A DNA stretch of 64,000 nt from Sphingobacterium kitahiroshimense (GTDB taxonomy: Bacteria; Bacteroidota; Bacteroidia; Sphingobacteriales; Sphingobacteriaceae). Position numbers and translations under genes: made by a program. The notes under the pieces were generated by a model. That model did no database searches, was not told the origin of the DNA, and saw nothing but the letters and a program-made list of their open reading frames with translations. Position 1 is the first letter of the stretch. The number at the start of each line of letters is the position of its first letter. Of this stretch, positions 37,444 through 46,980 are shown piece after piece. The stretch is from contig NZ_JAOQNK010000001.1 of assembly GCF_025961315.1 (NCBI RefSeq), positions 310,001 through 374,000 on the forward strand, given 5' to 3'.

Positions 37444-38153
37444 AGTTTAGGTATAATCCATTGGTAACGAAAGGCCCATTTCCATTGGATGGTATAATTC
37501 TTTAAATTTAGTTTTCTTGCAAAACTTTGTAGTTCATTTCTTTTAAATCCTCTCAATATCGATGTACATCCATCTTCTTGCAACATCCTGTTTAATCTAA
37601 AAACAAAACATACCATTTGGTAAAGTCTATAAGCAAATTTGCTGCGCTGTAAATCGTTTATAACTATTCCTACAGAGGCATTATGACTAAAGATAGTAAT
37701 TAAATCTATTATTTTTTCATTAGTAAAATGATGAATAGTTAAGGTGCAAAGTGCAATATCGTATTTTAATGTCTTGAAATTTTCTTCAAATATATCAGTG
37801 CATACATAGTCAATATTAGCGTAGCTTGTTGATAATTTTCGAGCATAGTTGATCGTATATTCATTTGCATCTATACCGATCATTTTAAAATTAATATTGT
37901 TCTTAATACCGTATTCGGCTAACATACGTAACATATCACCGTTACCGCAACCTATATCTGCAACAGTGATATGTTTAGATCGATCAACGTGTGCTAACAA
38001 TTGCTTTACGCCATTAAGTGTAATACTATTGCCTCCAAGAAATTGATTGATGCGTGCAATTTTATCTAGAGCTTCTCGTAATTCTTCACCTTGGAGTGAA
38101 AAATCATCCATTAATTCGGTTTTTTCTGTCCTATTATCGGTATTTATTCTCAT
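37440..38153 (-). CDS. SAM-dependent methyltransferase
   Basis: The protein has 237 residues, a class-I methyltransferase with motif I VADIGCGNGDML at about residues 65-76. CTLTIHHFTNEKI lies after the central strand. It probably methylates the type III PKS product. Four-base overlaps join it to the flavoprotein gene before it and the PKS gene after it. Confidence 0.9.
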   Translation of the reverse strand: MRINTDNRTEKTELMDDFSLQGEELREALDKIARINQFLGGNSITLNGVKQLLAHVDRSKHITVADIGCGNGDMLRMLAEYGIKNNINFKMIGIDANEYTINYARKLSTSYANIDYVCTDIFEENFKTLKYDIALCTLTIHHFTNEKIIDLITIFSHNASVGIVINDLQRSKFAYRLYQMVCFVFRLNRMLQEDGCTSILRGFKRNELQSFARKLNLKNYTIQWKWAFRYQWIIPKL

Positions 38154-39277
38154 TTGATTGTTATTGCTTTACCGTGTGTTTGCTTTATTATCAAAGGAAG
38201 AAGAGAGGGGAACATCGTTGCGATCCTGATCAATACTATTGTGATGGTTTGATGTTGAAGTGCTTTCGATAACAGGTTTCCGATTAAGAGTCTCTTTTCG
38301 AAATTTTGTTTCCATTGTTGTGTGAATTTTTTTTCTAATAATTTTCGGGATACGATTTTACCTGTGTAATAGTCGACGATTAGCTCTGACGAAATTTTAG
38401 CACTGTGCATAGCCATGGCCATGCCATTGCCACAGAGGGGATGGATAAGGCCGGCAGTATCACCGATCATTAATATATGGTTTTCGATGATCGGTTTTTT
38501 ATCAAATGATATTTGACTTATTGTAAGTGGTTTATCAAAAAGTAATGTGCTATTTTCAAAAAAGTATTTGATGTGTTTATTCTTGTAAAGAACATTTTGT
38601 TCAAATTCTGTTATATTCTTGTGCTTTTTAAATGATTTTAAATCAGCCAGGTAGCACATATTTATAGTATTGTCTTCAACTTTTGTAATACCACAATAAC
38701 CACCCTTAAAGTTATGTAGTGCTACTACATCATCAGGAAATTCTCCGGAATAATGTCCTTTTACGGCTAGCCACGGGGCAGTTTTATTCATAAAATTACG
38801 TTTTAGGACCTGATCCACGTTCGATCGTTTCCCGAATGCTCCCAATACGATTTCTGCTATTAAAATCTGATTTTCGGTCATCACTGTGAATGCATTTTCA
38901 TTAAATGTTACCTTTGTTACTGTAGCTTTAATAACGGTACATCCCATTTTTACTGCTTGTAGATATAGAGAATTATCCAGCGAATACCTACTGATGCCAA
39001 GGCCTCCCAACGGTAAGTCTGCTTTTGCAGTTTTACCATTTTGATGAGTAAATATAAGTGTGTTAATATTTGTTGGATATACTTGTAAAATGTCTGAGTT
39101 CAACCAATTCAAATAAGGTAATATTTCTTTTGAAAGATATTCCCCGCAGACTTTATGACGAGGATAACTATATTTTTCAATTAATGTGACATTTAATCCT
39201 TTTTTTGTTAAATGTAATGCAGCTGTTAAACCTGCAAGGCCACCACCAATAATAATAACATCAGCATTTTTCTTCAT
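38150..39277 (-). CDS. FAD-dependent oxidoreductase (geranylgeranyl-reductase-like)
   Basis: The protein has 375 residues. The FAD-binding GGGLAGLTAALHL occupies residues 11-23, followed by YPRHKVCGEYLS and the second FAD motif GDTAGLIHPLCGNGMAMA. It fits the geranylgeranyl reductase / aromatic hydroxylase family. As the first gene of the operon it probably oxidises, hydroxylates or reduces the polyketide lipid. An analogous PKS-methyltransferase-flavoprotein set is known from Streptomyces srsABC, which makes alkylresorcinol methyl ethers and quinones. Confidence 0.88.
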   Translation of the reverse strand: MKKNADVIIIGGGLAGLTAALHLTKKGLNVTLIEKYSYPRHKVCGEYLSKEILPYLNWLNSDILQVYPTNINTLIFTHQNGKTAKADLPLGGLGISRYSLDNSLYLQAVKMGCTVIKATVTKVTFNENAFTVMTENQILIAEIVLGAFGKRSNVDQVLKRNFMNKTAPWLAVKGHYSGEFPDDVVALHNFKGGYCGITKVEDNTINMCYLADLKSFKKHKNITEFEQNVLYKNKHIKYFFENSTLLFDKPLTISQISFDKKPIIENHILMIGDTAGLIHPLCGNGMAMAMHSAKISSELIVDYYTGKIVSRKLLEKKFTQQWKQNFEKRLLIGNLLSKALQHQTITIVLIRIATMFPSLLPLIIKQTHGKAITIK

Positions 39278-39464
39278 ATATATTTAGCTATAAAACAGGA
39301 ATATCATAAATTTTGGAGTGTTTAGTGAATAGGTGAAAGTTTTTTAAGGACGATGAAAGGAACTGATATTGATTTTATTTACCTTTTAGACATCATACAA
39401 GAGGGGGAGTTTAGTGCTGATCAAGTTTTGTCTCCCCTCAGATGTTTTAAGAATCCGTTCAATA

Positions 39465-39854
39465 TTAATTAGAGGTGAAATATGTTCGAACAAAAGCGTA
39501 TTGCTGATTTTCGGTCATTTTATCAGCAGGTTTTATTCCGATTTTAATTTTAGCATATGCTAGATCATCTTTAATAGTATTGTATAGCTCAATCTTTGCA
39601 TCAGTTGGACCAAAAATGAGTACTTCATCATACTGTTTGATTATTTTAGCTATTTCTTTATAATATTCGGATAGCTCATTCTGTTTTTTATTATGCATGA
39701 CACTTTCACTACGTTTTAGTGCCTCTTCCTTATCCTCATGGGTAAAGTTGCATTCAATAGTTTTAGTCTGCATAGGATTTATTGAATAATCCATCAAGTT
39801 GGCAAATGAATGGTCCATCCAGATACCAATTTTTGTTTTTTCTATCATATTCAT
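39465..39854 (-). CDS. Hypothetical protein, eRF1-domain-like / host-attachment-like
   Basis: The protein has 129 residues. The opening KIGIWMDHSFANLMDYS and the later EVLIFGPTDAKIELYNTI give the alternating strand-helix pattern of the release-factor domain 2 / 'host attachment' fold. That family is often stress-induced and binds the ribosome in a few studied cases. I could not identify it more closely. It is monocistronic. Confidence 0.5.
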   Translation of the reverse strand: MNMIEKTKIGIWMDHSFANLMDYSINPMQTKTIECNFTHEDKEEALKRSESVMHNKKQNELSEYYKEIAKIIKQYDEVLIFGPTDAKIELYNTIKDDLAYAKIKIGIKPADKMTENQQYAFVRTYFTSN

Positions 39855-40435
39855 ATCGTTTAATTACTGGTTACGATCTATTATAACCTGATTTCATGAC
39901 AAATTACTTCATAATTATTATACAGATCTCTTATCTTTCAGCATAAATCGCTCTTTAGCCATCTGTAATCATCATCATATAAGCCATTTAATAAAAATGC
40001 AGATTATAGGAGTTTACGTCTTATCAACAATTTTGAAGGGGATTTTGTTTCATTTAAAAAGACGTATTTATTTGTAAATTATTAATAGACTAGAATTAGT
40101 AGATATCAAAACCGGTTTGTATAATTTATTTTGATATTGATTTACAGAAATGTAAAATATTGAATAAAAGTATACATATGATAAGCTTTGAAAGTATCAT
40201 ATAAACAATTTAGGATTTTAATATTAAGTATGACTAGAAATACTTTTGTTTGTTTAAAACAAAGATGTAGTGGCTTTCCGCTTCATGAGAAGAAGGACTA
40301 AAATGATTTTCACAAGCTTAAAAATGAGGCTATAGTGTTAAAACTAAAGCCTCTTAATACTAATGATGAATGTTGATCCCCATAGCTGGATGCTATAGCG
40401 TTATGCCAGAAGATGAAATTAGAATGAGGTAATTT
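39855..40435. other. 581-base intergenic region
   Basis: The region is very AT-rich. No ORF of note and no promoter match to TAnnTTTG was found. A weak hairpin (GAGGCT 40326-40331 with AGCCTC 40348-40353) lies near the xpt 3' end and could be its terminator. Confidence 0.5.
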
Positions 40436-41005
40436 TTAGTCTTCAAACTCGATAAGATTATCACCTAATGTTTTAATACGTGCGAGAGATTCTATTTGAA
40501 TATTTAATTCCTGTAGGCGCTCATTTCCCTTTTGAAAAGATTTTTCAATAATAAATCCCATACCCAGCATGGTGGCTCCAGCTTTCTTTACCAGTTCATA
40601 AACACCAATAGAAGCATTTCCGTTGGCTAAGAAATCGTCGATAAAAACTACCTGGTCAGTTTTAGTTAAGAAGTCAGTACTTACACATATATCATATGTT
40701 TTATCTTTGGTGTAAGAATAAACCGAGGCCGTTAACATATTATTCATTGTTTTCGGAACAGCTTTTTTGACAAATACCACGGGAAGTTCTAATAAATATC
40801 CAAGCATTATTGCAGGAGCAATGCCACTTGCTTCAATCGTTATAATTTTATTAATTGGTAGATGCCCAAAGCGACGGACAAACTCTACACCTATAGATTT
40901 CATAAGAATAGGGTCCATCTGATGGTTTATAAAACTATCAACTTTTAATATTCCGCCTTCAAAGCTTTTACCATCCTTTAAGATTCGGTCTTTTAGTAAT
41001 TTCAT
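40436..41005 (-). CDS. xpt: Xanthine phosphoribosyltransferase
   Basis: The protein has 189 residues from ATG 41005. An ATG at 41071 gives a 22-residue extension that is not part of the family. Sequence and length match Xpt throughout: [38 protein letters not shown], and the PRPP loop [17 protein letters not shown]. It converts xanthine to XMP for purine salvage. It is monocistronic, and no purine riboswitch was seen upstream. Confidence 0.95.
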   Translation of the reverse strand: MKLLKDRILKDGKSFEGGILKVDSFINHQMDPILMKSIGVEFVRRFGHLPINKIITIEASGIAPAIMLGYLLELPVVFVKKAVPKTMNNMLTASVYSYTKDKTYDICVSTDFLTKTDQVVFIDDFLANGNASIGVYELVKKAGATMLGMGFIIEKSFQKGNERLQELNIQIESLARIKTLGDNLIEFED

Positions 41006-41327
41006 GTTAAAATAATAATGCAAAGCAAAGATAGTTGAACAAAATGAAAACAAAGCCACTTTTAGATTCATCTTTGTTTTCTGTTTTAGCTCTCTTGTTT
41101 ACAGATACTATTTAAATAGAACTTATTTTTAGAATTGCTATAAGTAATATTTCATCTTCTTTAATTGCATTAAAATTTAATAATGCATATATCCTTTTAT
41201 AAAAATAGCTGGAAATTAATTATTAGTCTCAGTGGAGATATCTGAAATATTGGGATTTCATGTTGTTTCAAGAATGCTTCAAATGTAGCGGTGCTTTTTT
41301 GCAAAGCATCTTAATCTACGTGTTTAG
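41006..41327. other. 322-base intergenic region
   Basis: It contains an AT-rich stretch that must hold the xpt promoter and the 3' end of the zinc-ribbon gene. The hairpin TGCTTT...AAAGCA near 41291-41307 has no clear T-run. Nothing else was recognised. Confidence 0.45.
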
Positions 41328-41705
41328 TTATAAATCACAGTCAGTTATATTGTTATTTTCTTTATGCCAGTCGTGAAAACAAAAACGGCATTGCTTTGCT
41401 GTTGGTGTCCGGGCTAGCTTGTGGCATTTTGGACAATAATTGAAAACGATATCCAGGTGGTGGTCTCGCAATATGCGGGTTGCCGTATTTTCATTGAATT
41501 TTTCTAAACCATTGTTAAGAAGACTCAATACGGTTTGATCCTTTGTAAGCCATCCGGTCTTCAGGTATATTCGTTGCATTTTCTCTAAATTTTCACTGCC
41601 ATCTAGTTTTAGCGTGGAATGAGCATGTTTATATGCAAGCTTCTCTTCGGGCGACATCAGATCCAGATAGTAGGTAATAATATAATCCTGAATTTCCTTG
41701 TTCAT
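41328..41705 (-). CDS. Hypothetical protein with C-terminal zinc ribbon
   Basis: The protein has 125 residues. A helical N-terminus (MNKEIQDYIITYYLDLMSPEEKLAYKH) precedes two CxxC pairs (CPKCHKLARTPTAKQCRFC) near residues 95-113, enough to bind one zinc. The function is unknown. It stands alone on the minus strand. Confidence 0.6.
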   Translation of the reverse strand: MNKEIQDYIITYYLDLMSPEEKLAYKHAHSTLKLDGSENLEKMQRIYLKTGWLTKDQTVLSLLNNGLEKFNENTATRILRDHHLDIVFNYCPKCHKLARTPTAKQCRFCFHDWHKENNNITDCDL

Positions 41706-42050
41706 AATAGTAAGTTAAATATGCGATTTGACAATCGCAAAATCAACATTAAATTTTTCTGTTTTAAGTCCTGGTCTAAACCGAGGAAATTTTTAAGAGC
41801 AAAAGCTCATTTGGTTAATTCCATCAAACTTTTTAAAAGTACTAAATGGTGATTACTATTGTTTTTTTAACTTCAAAAATTGGAGGATTTTAATCAAAAA
41901 TAATCTATTAATTACCAGCCAATATATTATATTTAGTCTCTGGACATAGAATTATCAGATCATATTCTTTAAATTATTTAAACATCATAATTTTAATTGA
42001 AAATAGCAAAAATTTTTAACTTACAAAGTTCCCTGATAAATATACCACTT
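41706..42050. other. 345-base divergent intergenic region
   Basis: This is AT-rich DNA between the zinc-ribbon gene and the SGNH hydrolase gene. It must contain both promoters, but no clear consensus was found. An in-frame TTG at 41997 is an unlikely start. Confidence 0.45.
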
Positions 42051-42995
42051 ATGAAAAATTATACTCTTTTAATAATTGTTAGTTTTTTTTGTTCGATTTT
42101 AGTTGCGCAACAAAAATCTAATTCTCTGTTGCATTTGAATCGAGCCGAAAAGATTTTATTTCTTGGAAATAGCATCACCTATGATGGTCGATATGTCGCG
42201 ATGATAGAAAGTGTTCTTCTAAGTAGTCATTTTATAAAAGGTACTGCAATAATTAACCTTGGGCTTCCAAGTGAGACTGTTTCTGGGCTTAGTGAGGACA
42301 ATCATGCGAACGGTGAATTTGCAAGACCATGTTTATTCGATCGGTTGGAAAGTATATTGCAGAAGATCAAACCTGATGTTGTTTTTGCATGTTACGGAAT
42401 GAATGACGGCATTTATCTCCCTTTTGACAGTGTGCGTTTCAAAGCTTATCAGGACGGTATAGAAAAATTATATATGGAGGCGCTTAAAAGTGGTGTAAAA
42501 CGGATTATATTGATTACACCGCCCGTTCATGATGATCCAGATCTTGGTCTTGACGGATATAATCAAGTATTGGATCGATATTCAACTTGGCTATTAGAAC
42601 AGCGGAAGAATAAAAATTGGGAAGTTATAGATCTTCATTTTCCCATGAAAAAATACTTAGAATCCAGAAGACGGATTGATCCCACGTATAAGCTGGCTCC
42701 GGATGGTATACATCCAGAGCAGGAGGGACACTGGTTAATGGCCAGGTCAATTATTTCCTATCTTAATCCTACATTTCCGCAAGTGATCAAGTGGGATGAG
42801 TACGTTGCTAAGCATACTTATTTACCCAAGTTGTATGAGGCTGTTCTTAAGAAACAAGAACTAATGAAACTAGCCTTGCTGCGCTATACTAAGCATAAAA
42901 GACCTGGCATTCCCTCTGGCTTGACCATGGAACAGGCTAATCAGCAAAATAAGCATTTAGAAAAACAAATTTCATTATTGATTAAACATGATTAA
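42051..42995 (+). CDS. Secreted SGNH/GDSL-family hydrolase
   Basis: The protein has 314 residues from ATG 42051, with a signal peptide ending near ILVAQ. The SGNH blocks are visible: S41 in LFLGNSITYDG, the GMND block (CYGMNDGIY), and D218-H221 in PDGIHPEQ. It is an esterase or acyl hydrolase acting outside the cytoplasm, probably on acylated sugars. The downstream MFS transporter 69 bases away may import the product. Confidence 0.88.
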   Translation: MKNYTLLIIVSFFCSILVAQQKSNSLLHLNRAEKILFLGNSITYDGRYVAMIESVLLSSHFIKGTAIINLGLPSETVSGLSEDNHANGEFARPCLFDRLESILQKIKPDVVFACYGMNDGIYLPFDSVRFKAYQDGIEKLYMEALKSGVKRIILITPPVHDDPDLGLDGYNQVLDRYSTWLLEQRKNKNWEVIDLHFPMKKYLESRRRIDPTYKLAPDGIHPEQEGHWLMARSIISYLNPTFPQVIKWDEYVAKHTYLPKLYEAVLKKQELMKLALLRYTKHKRPGIPSGLTMEQANQQNKHLEKQISLLIKHD

Positions 42996-43064
42996 TTATT
43001 TAATATAATTAGGTGAATTCGGTGGTTTAAAATTTCTTATCTTTATATAGATAAAAGAAGTAAT

Positions 43065-44315
43065 ATGGGACTAAAAAAAGTATCATCAACCAGATTATAT
43101 GTTATTGCATGGATATTTGGACTTTTATTCTATTTTTTAGATTATGTTATCCGTTCATCTCCTGCAGTCATGTTACCCCAATTGGCTGAACAATTTAACG
43201 TAACATCGGTTAATCTTATTAGTATTATAGGCACCTACTATTACACCTATTCTATCGTTAGTTTATTGGCGGGTCTTGCTCTTGATAAATTTGGGGCTAA
43301 ATATTCTTTGTTTACAGGTACATTGATTTTAGGTCTTGGTTGCCTGCTTTTTGTACTCTCCAGTTCTTTTGCTGGTAATGCCGGCAGGTTATTACAAGGC
43401 GCTGGCTGTGCATTTGCCTTTCCGGGATGTGTGTACCTTGCTTCAAAAGGATTTTCTGCGAAGTCGCTAGCTACTGCCATAGGATTTACACAATGTGTAG
43501 GTATGCTTGCAGGCTCTGCTGGACAGTTTGTCGTTGGACCGTGGGTTGAAAAAGGACTACAAACGAGCGATTTTTGGTTAGGAGTTGGTTTGATCACTAT
43601 CGTAGTGGCTTTCGGCCTGTTACTTATTATACCGAAAAATGAAGATAAAAATGCATCTGTGAAAACCATAGATTCAAAAGGTATTTTATGGCCCTATAAG
43701 GTTGTTTTTTCTAATCCTCAGTCCTGGTTATGTGGTTTGATATCAGGGTTATTGTTTGCTCCTACAACGATATTTGCCATGACCTGGGGTGTGGCTTTTT
43801 TTCAGGAGGATAAAGATTTTAGTTTTCATGCTGCAACAATTGCAAGTGCCATGATTCCTATGGGATGGGTACTAGGTTGCCCGCTATTGGGTTATATAAC
43901 GGATAAAATTGGTGCGCGCAAGCCAGTTCTTTTAGTTGGTGCTGTGGTTATGATTTTAGCAATTGGCCAGATTCTTTTTTTTCCAGATCTGATATCTGTA
44001 TATACTACTAATTTTATATTTGGTGTTGCTTCAGGAGCTGCAATGATTCCTTATTCAGTTATTAAAGAGTCTAACCCAGATGAGGTTAAAGGTAGCGCTA
44101 CCGGAGCGATGAACTTTATAACTTTTAGTGTAACTACGCTATTAAATCCTATATTTAGTAAGTTTTTCGGACAAACGCTGTCTTTAGGAATAAACAAATC
44201 ATCTCATTTTCAATCGACAGGATTATTCTGGATAGGGGGTATAATACTAGCTATTATCTTAACGTTTTTTCTTAACGAAACTGGACAAAGAAAAGTCACG
44301 AAGTCATCGTTATAA
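43065..44315 (+). CDS. MFS transporter
   Basis: The protein has 416 residues and about twelve membrane helices. It shows the MFS loop 2-3 motif (GLALDKFGAKYSLFTG) and its second-half repeat (GYITDKIGARKPVLLVG). The sequence YFLDYVIRSSPAVMLPQLAEQFNV is like anion or sugar-acid transporters of the hexuronate type. The substrate is unknown. It is likely in one unit with the SGNH hydrolase. Confidence 0.9.
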   Translation: MGLKKVSSTRLYVIAWIFGLLFYFLDYVIRSSPAVMLPQLAEQFNVTSVNLISIIGTYYYTYSIVSLLAGLALDKFGAKYSLFTGTLILGLGCLLFVLSSSFAGNAGRLLQGAGCAFAFPGCVYLASKGFSAKSLATAIGFTQCVGMLAGSAGQFVVGPWVEKGLQTSDFWLGVGLITIVVAFGLLLIIPKNEDKNASVKTIDSKGILWPYKVVFSNPQSWLCGLISGLLFAPTTIFAMTWGVAFFQEDKDFSFHAATIASAMIPMGWVLGCPLLGYITDKIGARKPVLLVGAVVMILAIGQILFFPDLISVYTTNFIFGVASGAAMIPYSVIKESNPDEVKGSATGAMNFITFSVTTLLNPIFSKFFGQTLSLGINKSSHFQSTGLFWIGGIILAIILTFFLNETGQRKVTKSSL

Positions 44316-44461
44316 ATTTTAAAACTTAACATGTTTAGTGCAGCTTGTACACTTATAGCGTATTTTTTATAAAGCACTTAAATCGACGATAGATCCTTTA
44401 TCAGATGTATTTTTAATATACTTTATCTAGGCAAAATTATTTTATGGATCAAAAAAAACAA

Positions 44462-44498
44462 ACTATAGTTGTTTAAAGTAATTGCAAACAACTATAGT
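44462..44498. terminator. Bidirectional hairpin, 13-bp perfect stem
   Basis: ACTATAGTTGTTT (44462-44474) pairs with AAACAACTATAGT (44486-44498). It lies between the convergent MFS and SMP-30-like genes, with an A-run after it that gives a T-run on the minus strand's partner side. Confidence 0.7.
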
Positions 44499-44526
44499 AT
44501 TATTAAAAAAGGTGTAATAAAATATG

Positions 44527-45351
44527 TTATTTTAGTTGATAAGCAGCAACGCTCTTTTTGAAAAACGTAGGTACATAAACGATCTTCTTGATAGGATCAT
44601 AACCGATATCTGCTGTATTTTTCTTTTCTGTTGTGCTATCTAAAAGTAATTCTGATTTGCCATTAGCATATACATAATAAATGTAGCCACCCCAACAGGA
44701 ATATACGAAATCTCCATTGCCGACTGGCTCAATACCATCTCCTCCACAAGGTAGTTCTGCTAAAGCTGTGATTTCTTTCTTTTCATTAGCTTTAAGTAAT
44801 TGTTTATCACCACCGGCGATATAAAGATCTTTACCAATCGCCTTTAATCCATTGACTCCATTAATATTTTCAAGATAAATACTTGGTTTATTATTGATGA
44901 TCTGATGAATTTTTTTTGTTCGTGTATCTGAAACATAAACTACACCTTTGTCACTTACAGTAATATCGTTTAAAAATACGGATTCGGAAATTGGAATTTT
45001 ACGAAGTATTTTACTAGAAGGTATGTCGATAACTACAACATCAGTTATATCTGCAGCATAAAGTGTATTACCGTGCTTAGCTAAACCTTTTGGTGCATGA
45101 AGTCCGCTAATCCACTCTAGGTCCATCACTTTTCCGTTCATGTCCAATTTGCCGATACCGCCGATTCCATCTTTCTCATCAGCACTGTTTCCCATGATTG
45201 ACACATATAAAATTCCGGATTCCGTATCGGGTAGCACAGACTCAGGTAGATTGATGATGCTATCTGTTTCCCATATTTTATCAAGTTTGTGTTGGGCATT
45301 GGCAGAGAACCCTAATAGTAAAGCTAGTGCTAGATTGAGTGATTTTTTCAT
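44527..45351 (-). CDS. Secreted SMP-30/gluconolactonase-like propeller protein
   Basis: The protein has 274 residues with a signal peptide ending near SANAQ. It is a repeated propeller (LPESVLPDTESGILYVS, APKGLAKHGNTLYAAD, FLNDITVSDKGVVYVSDT, DIGYDPIKKIVYVPTF). It resembles SMP-30/gluconolactonase/LRE proteins, some of which are Ca-dependent lactonases. It is monocistronic. Confidence 0.78.
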   Translation of the reverse strand: MKKSLNLALALLLGFSANAQHKLDKIWETDSIINLPESVLPDTESGILYVSIMGNSADEKDGIGGIGKLDMNGKVMDLEWISGLHAPKGLAKHGNTLYAADITDVVVIDIPSSKILRKIPISESVFLNDITVSDKGVVYVSDTRTKKIHQIINNKPSIYLENINGVNGLKAIGKDLYIAGGDKQLLKANEKKEITALAELPCGGDGIEPVGNGDFVYSCWGGYIYYVYANGKSELLLDSTTEKKNTADIGYDPIKKIVYVPTFFKKSVAAYQLK

Positions 45352-45457
45352 AATTACTTTTGCTTCAAAATGGTTTAAGCGTTTAAAATAAATAAAAAAA
45401 TGTAAATTACGAAGTCTTATTTTAAGCAGATTAGTGATCGAAGTTTTTTTCCCTTCA

Positions 45458-46861
45458 TTATTTTTGTTTTCTGTATGGTAAGAGCGAGATAAAAAAAATC
45501 ACAAATGTTAATAAGGTAATCGAAGTGAGAGTTGCTATGCTGTAAGCATGACTTAAGTTTTCTATATCTAAAAGTGTTGTATTTTGATTGTGAAAGTAAA
45601 TACCCACTACTAATGCAATACCCATACAGATAGAAACCTGCTGAATGGTGAGGTAAATGCCGGATGCAGTACCGATTAAATCAGTCTTAATATCCTTCAA
45701 TGCCATTGTCATAAGTGAAGGTAGTACAGTACCGCAACCTAAGCCGTAAAAGAAAAATAAGATATGGATCTGATGGATGGTTATTGTAGGTTGATTATAA
45801 ATATACAAATGCGCTATTAAACCTACAACCATGATTGCTAATCCAAATAAAATAACTGATTTTCCATTTTTTTGAACATGTTTGCTTACAATAATACTCG
45901 CTAGGACGTATCCGATGCCTTGATATACAAATGCGATACCCGTCATGGTAGGTGTAAAGTTTTTGTTAACTTGCAAATAGTTAGAATTGATAATGAAATA
46001 AGCATCCTGTACCATATAATAGCTAAATGCGGCCCCTAGACCTATATTGAAGGTTTTGTTTTTGAATAATGAGAAATTGATAAGAGATGAAAGTCCATAC
46101 TGTTCTCGTTTTTTTTGTTGCTGCAGAAATGTAACTAAGAGAAAGATTGAGACAATAAGTAGCACTATGGTCCATACCGGCCAGTGTAACTCAGGCCCCA
46201 GAATAAGGGGACAGATTAATCCAATCAATAAAACAAACAGTTGGATGATGGGCGTGTAACTGACTTTTGCTTTAACATCAGGTTTAAAAGAAGGAATGAT
46301 GATATAAACTAACAATAGTGCCAATATGCCTACAGGAATATTTACTAAAAAAATCAACCTCCAACTGTCACTCATCCAGGACTGATCGGGCAGGATACCG
46401 CCTAACAATTGCCCGAGTACGGATGCTATACCAGCTATACTTCCATAAATACCAAGTGCTAGAGTGCGTTTCTCTTTTTGTTTAAAGAGTGAAGTAACCA
46501 ACGCAATTCCCTGTGGGACCATAATACCAGAACTTACGCCCTGTAAAAATCGGCCAAGCAGTAAAATAAAGATATGATTAGAAAAGCCACATATAAATGA
46601 CGAAATCGTGAATCCCAGCATGCCGATGAGGTACATCTTTTTTCTGCCATAATAATTACCCGCATTCCCGGAACTGATGAGCAGACTGGCATATCCAATG
46701 ACATAAAGAATAATGATCCACTGAGTATCGCTGGTACTGAGTTGCAGTGATTTCTGCATGGTTGGTAAAGATACATTAATAATGAAGAGATCGACCACAA
46801 ATAAAAATATGCCGGCAGAGAGCACGGAAACTTTGAGTAAATCGGTAATTTGGAAACGCAT
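45458..46861 (-). CDS. MFS drug-efflux transporter, DHA2 (EmrB/QacA) type
   Basis: The protein has 467 residues and about fourteen helices. The opening FLFVVDLFIINVSLPTMQKSL is the DHA2 motif D1, and GRFLQGVSSGIMVPQGIALV and LGLFGSIAG-like motif C (LGIYGSIAGIASVLGQLLGG) are present. It exports hydrophobic compounds with proton exchange. It is divergent from an HxlR-family regulator that likely controls it. A good promoter lies at 46890-46920 on the minus strand. Confidence 0.92.
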   Translation of the reverse strand: MRFQITDLLKVSVLSAGIFLFVVDLFIINVSLPTMQKSLQLSTSDTQWIIILYVIGYASLLISSGNAGNYYGRKKMYLIGMLGFTISSFICGFSNHIFILLLGRFLQGVSSGIMVPQGIALVTSLFKQKEKRTLALGIYGSIAGIASVLGQLLGGILPDQSWMSDSWRLIFLVNIPVGILALLLVYIIIPSFKPDVKAKVSYTPIIQLFVLLIGLICPLILGPELHWPVWTIVLLIVSIFLLVTFLQQQKKREQYGLSSLINFSLFKNKTFNIGLGAAFSYYMVQDAYFIINSNYLQVNKNFTPTMTGIAFVYQGIGYVLASIIVSKHVQKNGKSVILFGLAIMVVGLIAHLYIYNQPTITIHQIHILFFFYGLGCGTVLPSLMTMALKDIKTDLIGTASGIYLTIQQVSICMGIALVVGIYFHNQNTTLLDIENLSHAYSIATLTSITLLTFVIFFISLLPYRKQK

Positions 46862-46889
46862 ATCAATTGTTTTTAGTAATTTTATCTAT

Positions 46890-46920
46890 CAAATTTAAGC
46901 GTGATAATTAGCGATATCAA
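46890..46920 (-). promoter_or_regulatory. Bacteroidota promoter of the DHA2 transporter
   Basis: On the minus strand, TAAATTTG (46897-46890) matches TAnnTTTG. TTG (46920-46918) sits 20 bases upstream as the -33 element. The transporter start is 29 bases further downstream. Confidence 0.6.
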
Positions 46921-46934
46921 GTAGTTATAAGATG

Positions 46935-46947
46935 CATACTTAGTATG
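46935..46947. promoter_or_regulatory. Dyad CATACT-T-AGTATG, candidate HxlR operator
   Basis: This is a perfect 6-base dyad with a single central base in the divergent region, just upstream of the regulator start chosen here. HxlR-family dimers bind short AT-rich dyads of this size. It covers the alternative start at 46945, which argues for the later ATG at 46981. Confidence 0.5.
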
Positions 46948-46980
46948 GTTTTATGCACTAATGCTCAGTATAAGTGGCTT

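Noticed and set aside
33920..39277. Flexirubin/dialkylresorcinol (DarA/DarB) or aryl-polyene cluster
   Set aside because: There is a type III PKS with the C141-H275-N308 triad and only one ketosynthase. No DarA/DarB-type pair, aromatic ammonia lyase or glycosyl/acyl transferases were seen.
43247..43669. 140-codon frame antisense to the MFS gene
   Set aside because: It is a shadow of a clearly coding transporter. The protein has a low-complexity, Pro/Ala-rich composition typical of antisense frames.
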